Shown: piece by piece, positions 42,475 through 53,564 of the stretch | Layout of the letters: each line of letters opens with the position of its first letter | Position numbering within the stretch: the first letter of the stretch is position 1 | The notes under the pieces: model-generated | The model's input: the letters and a program-made list of their open reading frames with translations, nothing else | Database searches by the model: none | Told to the model about the DNA's origin: nothing | Program-made: the position numbers and the translations under genes | DNA from: Nitzschia putrida | Taxonomy: Eukaryota > Bacillariophyta > Bacillariophyceae > Bacillariales > Bacillariaceae | Assembly: GCA_016586335.1 (NCBI GenBank) | Contig: BLYE01000003.1 | Location: 1 to 64,000 of the forward strand | Direction: 5' to 3' | Length of the DNA: 64,000 bases

Positions 42475-42822
42475 ATGACCTGTGATCATCCAACCAACGA
42501 CTGCCTTCTTCCATCTATGGACAACCTTTTCCCTTTCTTCCACCAAAGCTTTCCTGCATCCAGCACCACCAACACCATGGCAAACAGGGGTGACAACATC
42601 ATGCCAGCAGTCCTGCTGCCTCCAGGAGCACACCACCAGGAATTTCAAGAACAAGGTCAACTGCAATCGAAGAACATGGACGACATACTCTCCATCATTG
42701 ACGCTGTGTTTGATGTTCTTGCCGAGGATTCGGATGTACTACTTGAACAATCTTCAGAAGAACTAGGAGAACGAGGATATCCTGGTTGTGACGATGATTC
42801 TCACCATTCATCCTCATCATGA
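42475..42822 (+). CDS. small protein family member 1 (MTC/IID family)
   Basis: 115 residues. The frame is open to 42247, but by comparison with the other three members the ATG at 42475 (MTCDHPTNDCLLPSMDNLF) is the start. It then has a Pro/Ser/Asn-rich linker, the helical motif MDDILSIIDAVFDVLAEDSD, and an acidic, Ser-rich tail. It is the longest member. No signal peptide or membrane segment. The family is not known to me. The motif has hydrophobic residues every three to four positions, suiting an amphipathic interaction helix. Confidence 0.65.
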   Translation: MTCDHPTNDCLLPSMDNLFPFFHQSFPASSTTNTMANRGDNIMPAVLLPPGAHHQEFQEQGQLQSKNMDDILSIIDAVFDVLAEDSDVLLEQSSEELGERGYPGCDDDSHHSSSS

Positions 42823-43324
42823 ACCTACCTAGTTCTTCTGCAGCCAAGAACAATTTTGCATAGTGACTGTGGTTCAACAAACCGAACAAAAACATCTTCT
42901 ATTTCTTCATCAAAGACCACACCAGTTTCTCGAACACCTCGAGCAGCTTCTTCGTGATCAAGAAATAGCGAACATTCACACCATCACCACCACCACTGTA
43001 ACATTACTAGTTCTACTAGAATTCCTTTCTAGGTATACAATTTTCAATGTGAGAACTAGTTTCTAAGTTCGATTTCTTCCTTCTTGATTGCTAGCAGCAA
43101 TAATACTATCTTGTTGCATTTTGCTCATTCTTTCGCAATGAAGTGGTTCTTGATGATCACAACGAGTAATACAACGAAAATTGACTGAAGTCGTACGAGT
43201 CAAATTGTATGCGTTGTGCCATCGCCGGCAAACTCCCACAACAACAACGCCAAGTCGTACAAAGCCCTTGTTGTGGTTACATACAACTGTGCGTATTGGA
43301 TACAACTTAGCTGATAACACTACA
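42823..43324. other. intergenic, no gene seen
   Basis: 3' flank of small protein 1 and promoter of the syntaxin gene. The frame of the syntaxin exon is open upstream to 43181 but has no conserved content. Confidence 0.4.
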
Positions 43325-44439
43325 ATGGCATCTCGAGACTTGACAGCCAACTTTGTGCAGCGACGATCCGCAGCTTTGAAGCGACGAGGCCCTGGAGCTG
43401 CGTTGACAGCAGGTGGCCCACACGATGGACATTCTCTTAGTCTGATGGAGGTAAGTCTTGTTGTTTTACTCGGTAGTTTGGTATGATGAATAGTGTTTTA
43501 TTGTTTTCTATGTTTTATGTTTGTGTTCGGCAGGGTGCCTGTTGAGTAGGGAGTGCACTCGTCCACGGTGTCTCTCTTGCTATGTTCTATGACTCTCATC
43601 ACGATGAAACGTCCCATTGGTTTCTACCATAAATGTACAATCAGGAGGGAGGAGACATTGAACTCTCCAAATTCAAAGACAACCAACAGCAACAACCCCT
43701 TTGGGTTCAAGATGTAGATCAAGTCAAGGATGCCTTGGCGGACATTCAACACCGCATGGATGATTTGCAATCCATGCACGCATCTCGTCTCGGTTCCGTC
43801 TTTGGCAAAGACTTGGACAATATGGAAGACCAAATTCAAGCCATGACACGCGATGTCACAGACCGCTTCCGTAAGGCCGAACGTAGTTTGCAACGGGTCG
43901 GAGCCGCAACGCGTCGTGCCGGAGGGGAAGAGGCCGCGATTGGGGCCAATGTCCAACGCAGTCTCGCCAAACAACTACAAGAATTGAGTGTTTCCTTCCG
44001 AACCTCCCAACGCAAGTATCTACAAGAAGTTCAAGCCCAAAAACAAGGAGATATTATTGGAGATGCCAAATTTGGTATTGATTTGACCGAAGAAGGAGAC
44101 TTCTTCACCACACAACAGGTTCAAGTGGTCGATGACTTGCAAGATGCTATTCAATCCAGAGATCAAGAGATTTCCAAAATTGCACAAAGCATTGAAGAGT
44201 TGGGAGCTATCTTTAAAGAACTGGCCGTGTTGGTCATTGATCAAGGTACCATTTTGGATCGCATTGACTACAACATGGAGGCCGTGGTGGAACATACCAA
44301 AACGGGTATCAATCAATTGGAAAAGGCAGAACGAGCGCAAAAGAATGCCCGTCCTATGAAGTGCATCTTCTTTTTGGTTGGATTGATTTGTATTTTGTTG
44401 TTGTTGCTCATTTGGAAACATCACCGCCGATGGGGATGA
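43325..44439 (+). CDS. Qa-SNARE, syntaxin-16/Tlg2 type
   Basis: Two exons, 43325-43450 and 43645-44439 (306 residues). The 194-bp intron has GTAAGT and CAG. The N-terminal MASRDLTANFVQRRSAAL matches the MATR(S/N)LT... start of syntaxin 16/Tlg2, which binds Sec1/Munc18 proteins. An N-terminal helical Habc-like region follows. The SNARE motif spans LQDAIQSRDQEISKIAQSIE to IDYNMEAVVEHTKTGINQL, with the zero-layer Gln in LVIDQGTI. A C-terminal membrane anchor (CIFFLVGLICILLLLLIW) and short basic tail HHRRWG follow. It serves endosome to trans-Golgi vesicle fusion. Length is typical. Confidence 0.9.
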
Positions 44440-46023
44440 TAAACTACTTGATTTGGCAGTACTTTGCTCTATTTTTGGCTAAAGTCAATCAAATATTCGA
44501 ATTACTATTACTAGATCACGATCTCATGTGGTCGTTGTCGAGTTTGGGGGAGAACAGGGTGTCGCGTTTATTAGTTTTAGTCTTTGAAACACAAGATGGC
44601 AGACAACGAGAAATGCAGAGCTTGGACCGTTGCTCTGCCCGGTGCTAAATGCGTCCCAGTGGTTTCGTACTGTTTGGAAGTTTTGGATGTGTTAATAGTA
44701 CAGTAATAGTGATACAAACAATTCGTAGAAATGTATGCACCCTGGGTTTCATGCCCCTCTCTCTTCTGTGCCTTTCACCTCTCCAGTAGAGGTAGTCTAT
44801 CTCTAGGAGGTGTTAATCATCTATTGGCGTTTGTTGATCTGGTTTCACGGTTCACGGCGTTGGTTTGGTGGCAAATTGCGAACAACACGGGATACCTGCT
44901 GTCGACCATACTACTCGTACTTAATGCAAGCGTTTCAATGAAGTACTGACGTGCCTTGCATTTCTCCGACGTCTTCATCATCCGAAACCTGTCACATGAA
45001 ATGGAAAAGGACCCAACAAGACGAAGTAGCAACAACGGTACGAGCACCAGGTACCTACTACTAGAGTAGTAGTTTCCCTACTGCACCTACTACCACTACT
45101 AGCTAGCTAGTTTGTAGAATCATTGGTGACACGGCTAGAGATGATCTTCCCTGTGTGGTACTGACGAAACAAGAGCATCAGAGGAATAATCACTCCTCCT
45201 CCTCGTGTCATTCTTCGGGATGGCCCTAGAATCCTGTTGGTGCGAACTCTAGTCCATAGGATTCGGGAACAAAACAGGGACAGGAGATTATATTCTCACG
45301 GCTTTGATATGCAATCTGACCCATTCACTCCTCTCCGCGGTGGCATGTGTCTAGAACAAGAAGCAGAGGAAGATCACCAGCATGAATTCATTTTAAGAAT
45401 GGCGCCGCCGTATTAGATGGTCTTAGAACCAGAGCATTGATACACCGTCCGACCTATGACAACATTACGACTAGTTAGTAGTATCAGGGCTTCCACCTTT
45501 GGTGATACTTTTCTACCGACTTGGTTGTTTACTTTTTCCTCCTGATAGGATTTGGGATTCGTAGAATAGTTGGATTGAATTTGAGTTTCGATGTCATCAA
45601 CACGAAGGTTTACGTGACTTGTGTTCTTCCGACGCATCCTGCTCCCAATTATTGGAGTGAATTCAACTTCCACTCCTACGTCAGCGTTTGGCTCCAAGGA
45701 CGTGCCTTACAAACGTCAGTAGGAGTTGCTTCCAAGATCACGAATTCGCGTTGATTTATTTAAAGAATGGATGCCAATTTCCAAGAAACGCGGATGAGCA
45801 GCTCAAACCACTAGTAGTGACGAACTCGAACTACATCTCACCTGTAGTTATATTGCGACGGTGAAGGACGTGTAGTTTCTCCATTGTCCTTCGCCTCGTT
45901 CCCGAATCACCAACCTCGGTTTCATCAATCACTATTATTGCTCGTTGTTGCACCCCCAAGAGGAGGATCACAGTATTTTCTTCTCGCTCAAAGTCGACCT
46001 CCTGTCAAGGCAGAAGCAGCAAC
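44440..46023. other. intergenic region without a confident gene
   Basis: Short frames only. A 95-codon minus-strand frame at 45413-45697 is lysine and serine rich without motifs. TACTAC/TAGTAG words occur near 45050-45110. The last 150 bp are the leader of small protein 2. Confidence 0.4.
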
Positions 46024-46311
46024 ATGACCTGTACTTTACCAACAACCAGAGTTCAGCCCCTTCCATCATCAGTGGAATCCCTTCCTCCCTTTCCAAGTTT
46101 CTTCCTGTCGTCAGCACCACCAGCAGGACGAGTCGCCCACCAGGCCTCTAGTCAGGCACCAGGAGAAACAAGCAGCGGGGGTAACAAAAGCGTAGATGAT
46201 ATCTTGTCTATCATTGACGCCGTGTTTGATGTTCTTGATGAAGATTCTGATATGGTGTTTCAGTTGCCACCAGAGGCAGGACGAGGGGGAGGAGGACGCG
46301 GATTCTTCTGA
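46024..46311 (+). CDS. small protein family member 2 (MTC/IID family)
   Basis: 95 residues from ATG 46024: MTCTLPTTRVQPLPSSVE at the N-terminus, a Pro/Ser/Ala/Gly linker, the motif VDDILSIIDAVFDVLDEDSD, and a Gly-rich end (GRGGGGRGFF). It shares the helical motif almost exactly with member 1 but lacks the central MDN(L/I)F box. Its neighbours are the syntaxin gene upstream and an unknown coiled-coil gene downstream. Confidence 0.6.
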   Translation: MTCTLPTTRVQPLPSSVESLPPFPSFFLSSAPPAGRVAHQASSQAPGETSSGGNKSVDDILSIIDAVFDVLDEDSDMVFQLPPEAGRGGGGRGFF

Positions 46312-46768
46312 AGACGCACGAAGAAAATGAGGTTGATGGCTTCCGGCGGTGGAGCACGATGCATCAGCACCACCTCCACCAATTCTCAGCATCAAGCTAC
46401 GTTTCCTACTACTATATACCGTGTGGTACGATGGTACAGCAGGTGGAGTCAGCAATGACGCCTAGTGCTAGTACTGCTGCTAGTAGTCATGACGAAGAAC
46501 TTCATTCCAAGAAGGAGGTGGACCACGAGGAGGATCAGCACGGACTGTACCTTCCTGGTTCTTCGATGTTTCACCATAGTAATAACGAATCAGTGTAAAC
46601 TTGTATCATTGTGTTCTCTTAGACTTGCCATTGACGCACATTGACCTTGGCACGGGATGCGATTTGACTGCCTCGACTGGCGTTGCGTTGCTTGGCATGT
46701 TCGCGCCAAAAGCTTGATGCCACTTCAGGCCACAGAGCACAAAGCACAAAGCACTCCACTCAATCACC

Positions 46769-47392
46769 ATGAGAGGCAAAATTGCCAATGCAGTGTCCAA
46801 CGTTGTGGATTTGGAAAAAGTAGATCCACCTCCTAGTGACTATGAACTCCTTCGAATGCGTAACGTTCAGCGAAACAATGAACGGTTGAAAGAGTTAGGT
46901 TTGATTCCTCTGCTGAAGCCTTCCATAAAAAAACGCAGCAAAGACATGAAAAAGGACAAGAAAATGTCACGAGTGCCCGAGGCTGAGGAGCCCAAGCGAA
47001 AGTCAAGACGATTGCTAGGACAAATACCAGAAAATCATGGACTGTCTCTCGATGATATGGACAATGTTGTTACTAGCACCGGTGGTCTTCAAGATGGATC
47101 CGAGGAAAGAGAACCAATCAAGCTTAGACAACCATTGAAAATGCTCCTACCTCAGGAAGTACAGCAACTACCCAAAAACCATACAGCATCCTATGAACAT
47201 TGTCTACATCGTGTTCGTTCCATGACGCACAAACAACTAGCGAATCGCATCAAGATGATCGAACGAGCGGCAGGTCAGCATGCAATGATCAAGATGGAAG
47301 TTTTCCAAACGTGTTTGAGGGATGAACGACTCGATGCACTGGCGGATTTGGCGGCCGAGGCATTGAAACGACTGAAAGGAAGCTATTCGTAA
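46769..47392 (+). CDS. hypothetical basic protein
   Basis: 207 residues, ATG 46769 in a CACCATG context. The N-terminal part has DYELLRMRNVQRNNERLKELGL, a pattern (YExxRxxxIxxNxxxLxxLGL) that I have seen in many stramenopile and plant nuclear proteins of different kinds. A Lys/Arg-rich region follows. The C-terminus is a long helical segment (SMTHKQLANRIKMIERAAGQ ... LDALADLAAEALKRL). Probably nuclear from the KKRSKDMKKDKK tract. No function assigned. It converges with the argC gene, about 135 bp apart. Confidence 0.65.
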   Translation: MRGKIANAVSNVVDLEKVDPPPSDYELLRMRNVQRNNERLKELGLIPLLKPSIKKRSKDMKKDKKMSRVPEAEEPKRKSRRLLGQIPENHGLSLDDMDNVVTSTGGLQDGSEEREPIKLRQPLKMLLPQEVQQLPKNHTASYEHCLHRVRSMTHKQLANRIKMIERAAGQHAMIKMEVFQTCLRDERLDALADLAAEALKRLKGSYS

Positions 47393-47526
47393 GCAAGTGT
47401 TGGACTGTGGAACCATCCCCATTGTATCTTGTCCAGCCCATTGCTACCAGTATCCCCCTAGTAGTCAGCATCGTCACCATTTGGTTTGTAGCAGCAATAA
47501 TATATTTTAGATACAGCAGAGTCTGT

Positions 47527-48940
47527 TTATAGAAGTCCAGTAGTCTCGTCCAATCCGAGGGCAATGTTGAGGTTTTGGACGGCAGCTCCACTGGCACCCT
47601 TTCCGAGGTTATCCAATCGGGCACACAAGACAGCTTGTTGAGTTTCGTCGTTGGAGAAGACGAACAATTGCAACTTGTTGGTGCCAGCCAAAGTATCGGC
47701 AGCCAAGAAAGCACCACGCTCCAACAATCCAGCATCCTTGCATCCACTCTCTCCAAAAGGCATGACCGAAACAAAGTTGCTTCCCTCATAGTGCTTGGCC
47801 AAGGCGGCGTGAATGGCAGCACCGTTGCTTCCGGCAGACAACCATTCATAGTGAAGGGGAACAGAGACGACCATACCTTGTGGGAAGGAGGCGATTTGGG
47901 GTTGGAAAATGGGCTTGCGTCCGAGACCAGAGTACTTGGCCATTTCAGGAAGATGCTTGTGGTTCTGTTTCATAGAACAGAAGGAAAAGGACGAGTTGAG
48001 GGAAAAATCACAGACATGCCAGCACTAAAATGATCGCTACCGCATCTGACGTACCAAGGTGAATGCATACGAGCCCCATGGTTCGTGCTTTTCATTCTCG
48101 AAAATTTGCATCAATCCTTTACCACCACCAGAATATCCACTAATGGCATTGACGGTCAAAGGAGTTCCAGGCTTGAGGATTCCAGCATCAGTCAAAGGGC
48201 GGGTCAAACCAATGAATCCGGTCGGGTAGCATCCAGGGTTGGCAATACGCTTGGATTTTTCCAAACGTGCGCGTTGTTCCTTGGAGAGTTCTGTTTTCGG
48301 TCACATGGGTGGTATCGTAGTCGAAAATAGAAGAAATGGGGAAAATAAGAAACATGGTAGTAGCAAGCAATAGAAAAAATACATCCATTTCAAAGACACA
48401 TCTCTTACCTGGGAATCCATAGTCCCAATCATCGTGGCATCGGTAGGCAGTAGAGGCATCAATCATGACAGTTCGGTCATTCTCAGGGTCGACCAAGGCA
48501 ACAGCTTCCATGGAGGCAGCATCGGGGAGGCCTGTGAAAAGGAAACATAAAAAATGAGACAAACCGTCCATGTCAAAATTTGGAAACGTTTTCACACCAA
48601 GGATTGCATTTGCAATTTCCAAAGGGCGGTCACACCGTCACAAAAGATGATGTCACGTACAAAGAATAACGGCATCAGCCTCATTGATGAGCTTCTTGCG
48701 GGTAGCCTCATCCTTGCGCAACTCAAAAGGAGCAGAGATGATTTCCAAGTCACTGCGAGCCTCAATACGTCCACGGACTTGAAGTCCAGTAGTTCCGGCT
48801 TCCCCATCAATGAAAACCTTCTTGGCTTCAAGAGAGGACGACGAAGCCAAACGGCTTCCCATCATAAGAGGCTGAACCAAGGAAAATCCTGAAGCCTGGG
48901 AGGCACAAAGAGCGACGAAAAGAACGGCGAGAGAGTTCAT
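47527..48940 (-). CDS. argC: N-acetyl-gamma-glutamyl-phosphate reductase, type 2, plastid-type
   Basis: Four exons: 48940-48661, 48531-48409, 48290-48055, 47964-47527 (358 residues). Splices restore ILCLPDAAS, YGFPELSKEQR and FTLNHKHLPEM. The enzyme reduces N-acetyl-glutamyl phosphate with NADPH in arginine synthesis. KVFIDGEAGTTGLQ is the nucleotide-binding start typical of the short type 2 ArgC common in bacteria. The catalytic Cys is in ANPGCYPTG. SGYSGGGKGL and NHKHLPEM are family elements. The N-terminus (MNSLAVLFVALCASQASGF) is a signal peptide ending in ASGF, an ASAFAP-like cleavage site, followed by a Ser-rich transit peptide: plastid import is predicted. The eukaryotic norm is a fused ArgBC or type 1 enzyme, so origin by transfer from bacteria is likely (inference). 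Confidence 0.88.
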
Positions 48941-50077
48941 GACGATTTTTTATTTGTTGATTGGAAATGTGAAAATGTGATACAACACACGACGATCCAC
49001 AAACTGCTGGTCGCAAACGAAAATATGGGCGAATTTGGTTTGGAATCTTGGATCTGTGGACAAGGATACGGTGTCTCTGTACGATGATACGAATTCTCGA
49101 GTGCAAGTGCGTTGATGCCGGACAGCCGACTCCGACTCCTTCGTGAGTCTGATGAGTCGTCAAGTGCAAGAAGTTCCAAAGGTGGAAGAGTCCTATGTTG
49201 GTATGTACTCTAAAAGCCTAAGTAGTAAGGTAGTGTTCCCATGAAACGAGACTTCGAGCACTGTACAAGAGTACGAGTACGTTCTACGCCTAATCTCCTA
49301 CGCCCGCCACTAAAATCCCCGTCGTTGTTGACAAAATGGCAAACGACGCGTGCGATCATGACAGATGCCAGATGCAACTTCCCATCACCACGTGGTAGAT
49401 TGTACAGTAAGAGTACGGTAGTACAAATATTTGGTCTATCTACTAATAAAATAGAAATCCGCGTCGGCTATTGGAGAATGGTACGAGTATCACTGCAATC
49501 TTCGTGAAGATGCTTCAACTTCTTCCCAACTGCCACATGCAGTCATGGTCACGAAATCTGAAAAATGATGTTGCATGTACTTAACGCCTTGCCGAGAAGT
49601 AGCTCCGAAAGGCCTCCTTTTGGGTCCAGCAGGCCTCATTTGAAAGCCTAATATGGAGAATCTCCGCACAACCACTATGTAAATTTAGACGCAGGCCATC
49701 AATGCCATTAAACCCTACAATTCTACAGTGGTGATTTCGGAGTCTTCCTGATGGCGCCATGATTTGTTGGGCCGGACGAATTGCCATACAAGGCGCCAGT
49801 ATGGGCACTTATGCTTGTAAACGGCGAAGAGGAAATTCTTTCCCGGTTTTGCACACTTCGTTGTCCCGGCCCAAAGTTATTTAATGACAGCCTTTGCTTG
49901 AGAAAAGCATCTAGATCGCAGCTCTATAATATTAGAGTCTCCGCGGAACTATTTTATCCGACACCACCACCAGGAAGTGTTGAAAGAACACCCACACCAC
50001 CACTCTGGAAGCTGATCGTTTTTCAGGAATCCTCACAATTTTCTGAAAGTGACAGCACGCACCAAGCAAACATCATC
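48941..50077. other. intergenic region, no gene seen except the leader of small protein 3
   Basis: Short overlapping frames without motifs. The open frame of the next gene extends upstream to 49781, but similarity to its paralogues begins only at the ATG at 50078. Confidence 0.4.
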
Positions 50078-50290
50078 ATGACCTGCAGCCTTTCCTCAAA
50101 CTCCTATGCCTACCCATCCATGGACACTCTTCCTCTTTTCCAGAACATCCCTCTCCCGATGAACATGCCTCAAGTGCAGGACACCAAGAGACACCAGCAA
50201 GACAAGAAGGAGGCCATCTTGTCGATCATCGACAGTGTGTTGGACATCCTTGCAGATGATTCAGATCTCCTTCAAGGTGGATCTCAATGA
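50078..50290 (+). CDS. small protein family member 3 (MTC/IID family)
   Basis: 70 residues, the shortest member: MTCSLSSNSYAYPSMDTLPLF, a short charged linker, and KKEAILSIIDSVLDILADDSD close to the C-terminus (LLQGGSQ). The compact form defines the two conserved boxes, the MTC start with MD(N/T)(L/I) about 12 residues later, and the IID helix. The leader shares a CAAGCAAACA-like word with member 1 just before the ATG. Confidence 0.65.
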   Translation: MTCSLSSNSYAYPSMDTLPLFQNIPLPMNMPQVQDTKRHQQDKKEAILSIIDSVLDILADDSDLLQGGSQ

Positions 50291-51764
50291 TTCCAAGCAA
50301 GAGATACTGATCTGATGACAAGTCATACAAACAGATTGAATTTCTGTTTCATGAGGAGAACTTCTTGAGAGTCAGCACCAACCTCGCAATACACTGGAGC
50401 GGAAATGGCGCTGAAGAGGCAATGCTGAGCATTGGGTTCGTCGTCCGACCTGCCGCCTGCAATCATGTTGGATTTCCTCGTTCTGGTTTTGTACCACTGC
50501 AAGCACCCAAGTCTCACCAGGCACGTGGTGTAGTACACAACATACTACCGAGTAGCAAAGTACTGCTGTTAGTAACAAGAACTATGACATAGTACCACTC
50601 GTCCTTCTTGATATCCCCGCTACCAGCACACTACTACCTAGCTAGAACTCGTAGCATTGGCATTTTATCATCCGTGAAAAGAAAGTCAAGAATGCAGATT
50701 TTGTAGCATGACAAAGAGACGACAAAGTCTTTCCTTGTACTGCTGGCAAAACGAAACCACGAGGAGGAAAAACCAAAGACAATAGAATGAAGCGGCTGCT
50801 CTTCTTATCTTCGATCTATTATCGTATTTACTATTGTAGTGGAGACATTCTTCCCCCGTGTGGTAGTAGTAGTGATGGAATATTATTGCAACTCGTCCTG
50901 AGGGTACGGCAATGATAGCAGCAGCATCCTTGCCATTTCCCCTCTTGGAGACCACCAGTGCGTGGCCTGGGGTTCTTACACCCATTTTTGACCATGACCA
51001 ACAAGTACACTGTCTTCTTGCGCAAATAATTGGCATGGCGGCGTCCCCATCATGCGCTTTCAAAATCTTGGATGGTGGTGGTGTTGTGAAGCCTCATTCG
51101 CTGAATCCAATTGCCTTAACAAAATTTGACAGCTCAGAAATCTCAGTTCTTTGTTAACGTTCTTCGCACACTACTTTCGATCATTCTTTGGCAACACACG
51201 TGATAGAAGAAGGCCTGTGAAGAATTCAAAGGAACTGCCCTATGATGCATTTGTTATCAGTCACTCAGATTCCCACTGTCTTTAAACATAGCTCCTCTCA
51301 TTCTTGCATCACCTTAATTGAATCTTTCATACACTACCACCAACGGGATATCTAAAACGCGGGTGATGAGACAGCAAAGCATTGTTCGCTATCTTGTGTT
51401 ATTAAGCAAAGTTCATCAAAGAGAATATTAGGAGCGTTTTCATGTATCCCCGCATTCCCGTATCCAGTAAAGTTATGTCTTAGCACCGCACTGAGGCTAT
51501 TTCGAATTGGATATCCGTGACAATAAGGTGTCCAAAATGAAATCATCTTAAATAGATGATGTGAGACCAACGACTCCCTCGGAAAATTCTCTTGCTAGAA
51601 TCGGCCCAACTGCCAACTCCTTTTCTTCTTCTTCCTCCATTTATTTTTGTTGTTTGAATTCTCCGGAGGTGACTACTTGGTATAGGGAAGGAGGAAGAAT
51701 CTGGTCTCACAATTCTGGCCGCGCAATCCAAAGCAAAGTTATTTTATCACAGCAGAGACGAAGG
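50291..51764. other. intergenic, no gene seen
   Basis: Short frames on both strands (up to 125 codons near 50686-51063) with biased composition and no motifs. The last part is the leader of small protein 4. Confidence 0.4.
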
Positions 51765-52037
51765 ATGAGTTGCAACTTCTCCACAATTCATTTTCCGGTA
51801 CAGCCAATGGACAATATCTTTTGGTTCGAAGCCTCCTCTTCGAGGACGACATCATCGAACGACACTACGCAATCATCGAACCACATTCAAGTAACTCCAA
51901 TGAGGACAACTGCAGATGACAGGGACGCTCTGTTGGCGATTATCGACAACGTCCTGGACCTACTATCGGACGAAGACTTCCAAGAAGACCAATACCAACA
52001 AGAGCAGCAGAACCATGAATTATCGAGCCGACAATGA
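51765..52037 (+). CDS. small protein family member 4 (MSC/IID family)
   Basis: 90 residues. The MSCNFSTIHFPVQPMDNIFW start, a Ser/Thr-rich linker, and the motif DDRDALLAIIDNVLDLLSDED, then a Gln/Glu-rich tail. It is the most diverged copy but keeps Cys3, MDNI and the IID.V.D.L pattern. The ATG context is GAAGGATGAG. The frame is open upstream to 51561 without conserved content. Confidence 0.6.
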   Translation: MSCNFSTIHFPVQPMDNIFWFEASSSRTTSSNDTTQSSNHIQVTPMRTTADDRDALLAIIDNVLDLLSDEDFQEDQYQQEQQNHELSSRQ

Positions 52038-52345
52038 TATTGCTTGTCGGACTTGGCTACTTCATACTAACACCACTGCTACTGGAGGGAACACTGGGTT
52101 GAACTTGTCCCGCACCTTCTACCACCAAACTCCCCAACAACTTCTTAGACTTCCATAGAACAACATAATCAATAGACGACTACTTGCATTTGAGAAACCA
52201 AAATGGTACTGGGTTCAAAACAACAACAGCAACAAATACTTTTATAGAGTATGCGAGAAGCATCACTCTCTTATCGAGTTGGAGGCAACATCTCGGCTTG
52301 AAATCACCCATTCGTAACTAAGCATGGCCGAACCATGATGGTCGT

Positions 52346-53104
52346 CTAGTAGGAAAGGTCCAATGGACCAAGATAGTAGGTTTGTGCCGTGTGTAACATA
52401 CGGACTCGATGATGTTGTGTGAAATCATTGGTCCCATTGATTCCACACACACCATACATCCACCGGGATCCTCCTGGATGGACAAATGCATAATCCGTCA
52501 TATCATAGACACCCTCATAGAATATCGTCCAACAGTCAGAGGTATCATTGTGCAACGCTACTTCGGAACGTTGGATTGCAGAATACGATCCAGTGGGTAT
52601 CACATCCTCATAGGAGGTATAATCTTGTTCGGGTCCATGATGATTCGAATGATGGTCAGTGCTTCCACTACCTTGAGAACCGGAGAAGAAGCCAAAGTAG
52701 GCAATAGGAACTACCATCAATGCAATGGCAAGTACCAAAAACATAGTCCAGAGAGAATCCGAAATGCCACAATTAGGGTCTCGTCGAGTGGGTAGTGCTG
52801 CTGCTGCACCACCATTTCGTCCTGTTGTTCTTGGCGATCCCAAGTCTAGTGCTAGATCGTCGTCATCATCATGCTCATCGTCAAACCTTTCTTCTCCTTG
52901 TACCAACGAGTAGACTCTTGATGTACCCGTAACACGGGCATTGCCACTATTCGCACTCGTATTATTTAAACTTGTGCTTGTATCCTTGGTTGGAGATGGA
53001 GATTCTTCGTCATCCTCACCAATTTCAAACGCCGAGATTGTGATACTGTTATTATTATGTTGTGGTGTTGAATCATCTTTCATCATTCTAGAGGGAGGAT
53101 TCAT
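52346..53104 (-). CDS. membrane-anchored cytochrome b5-domain protein
   Basis: 252 residues, ATG 53104. The first 110 residues are acidic and low-complexity. A single membrane segment (LWTMFLVLAIALMVVPIAYF) lies near residues 118-137. A cytochrome b5-like domain follows: VALHNDTSDCWTIFYEGVYD, then MTDYAFVHPGGSRWM with the HPGG heme-ligand His, and DFTQHH providing a likely second His. The topology (acidic N-terminus, one membrane span, C-terminal b5) suggests an electron carrier or heme-binding regulator on an internal membrane. The partner is unknown. Confidence 0.75.
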   Translation of the reverse strand: MNPPSRMMKDDSTPQHNNNSITISAFEIGEDDEESPSPTKDTSTSLNNTSANSGNARVTGTSRVYSLVQGEERFDDEHDDDDDLALDLGSPRTTGRNGGAAAALPTRRDPNCGISDSLWTMFLVLAIALMVVPIAYFGFFSGSQGSGSTDHHSNHHGPEQDYTSYEDVIPTGSYSAIQRSEVALHNDTSDCWTIFYEGVYDMTDYAFVHPGGSRWMYGVCGINGTNDFTQHHRVRMLHTAQTYYLGPLDLSY

Positions 53105-53564
53105 GACATGGAGTCTCTAATCAACAGACAGCAACAGTAGTAGTAGCAACAACAACAACAACAAGTAGTACCTGCAATCTAGTTGGAGGATGTATCCATC
53201 ATGTTGCCGGAGGAAACCCACACCACCACCAACGACGACCACCATCACCGACCATGATGAGGATTCGGTGACATGGTCCCTCCCCGAAGAGGCACGTGTA
53301 AGGCACGGGGTTTTGTGGACAGAAGGTCGGACGAGTCGGTGATGTCCAATGCTATAACAGCGAAAACAAAACTCTTTGAGGAGAATGAGTTTGTTGTATT
53401 TTACTATCGTCACTACTTTGTTCGTACGTACTGAGCAAGTAGTACAAAAGGCAGCCTTGGCGTCAGATGAAAGTATGAAGGGACAGTCAACTACAAGTAT
53501 AACATACGAAACATCAACAACAACAACAATATGCAATTTGCTTGACAACGCAGTATTGTTAAAC
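53105..53564. other. intergenic, no gene seen
   Basis: Contains a CAA/TAG triplet microsatellite near 53132-53170. A 156-codon minus-strand frame is built partly from that repeat. It probably holds the 5' region of the b5 gene and the 3' region of RPL3. Confidence 0.4.
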
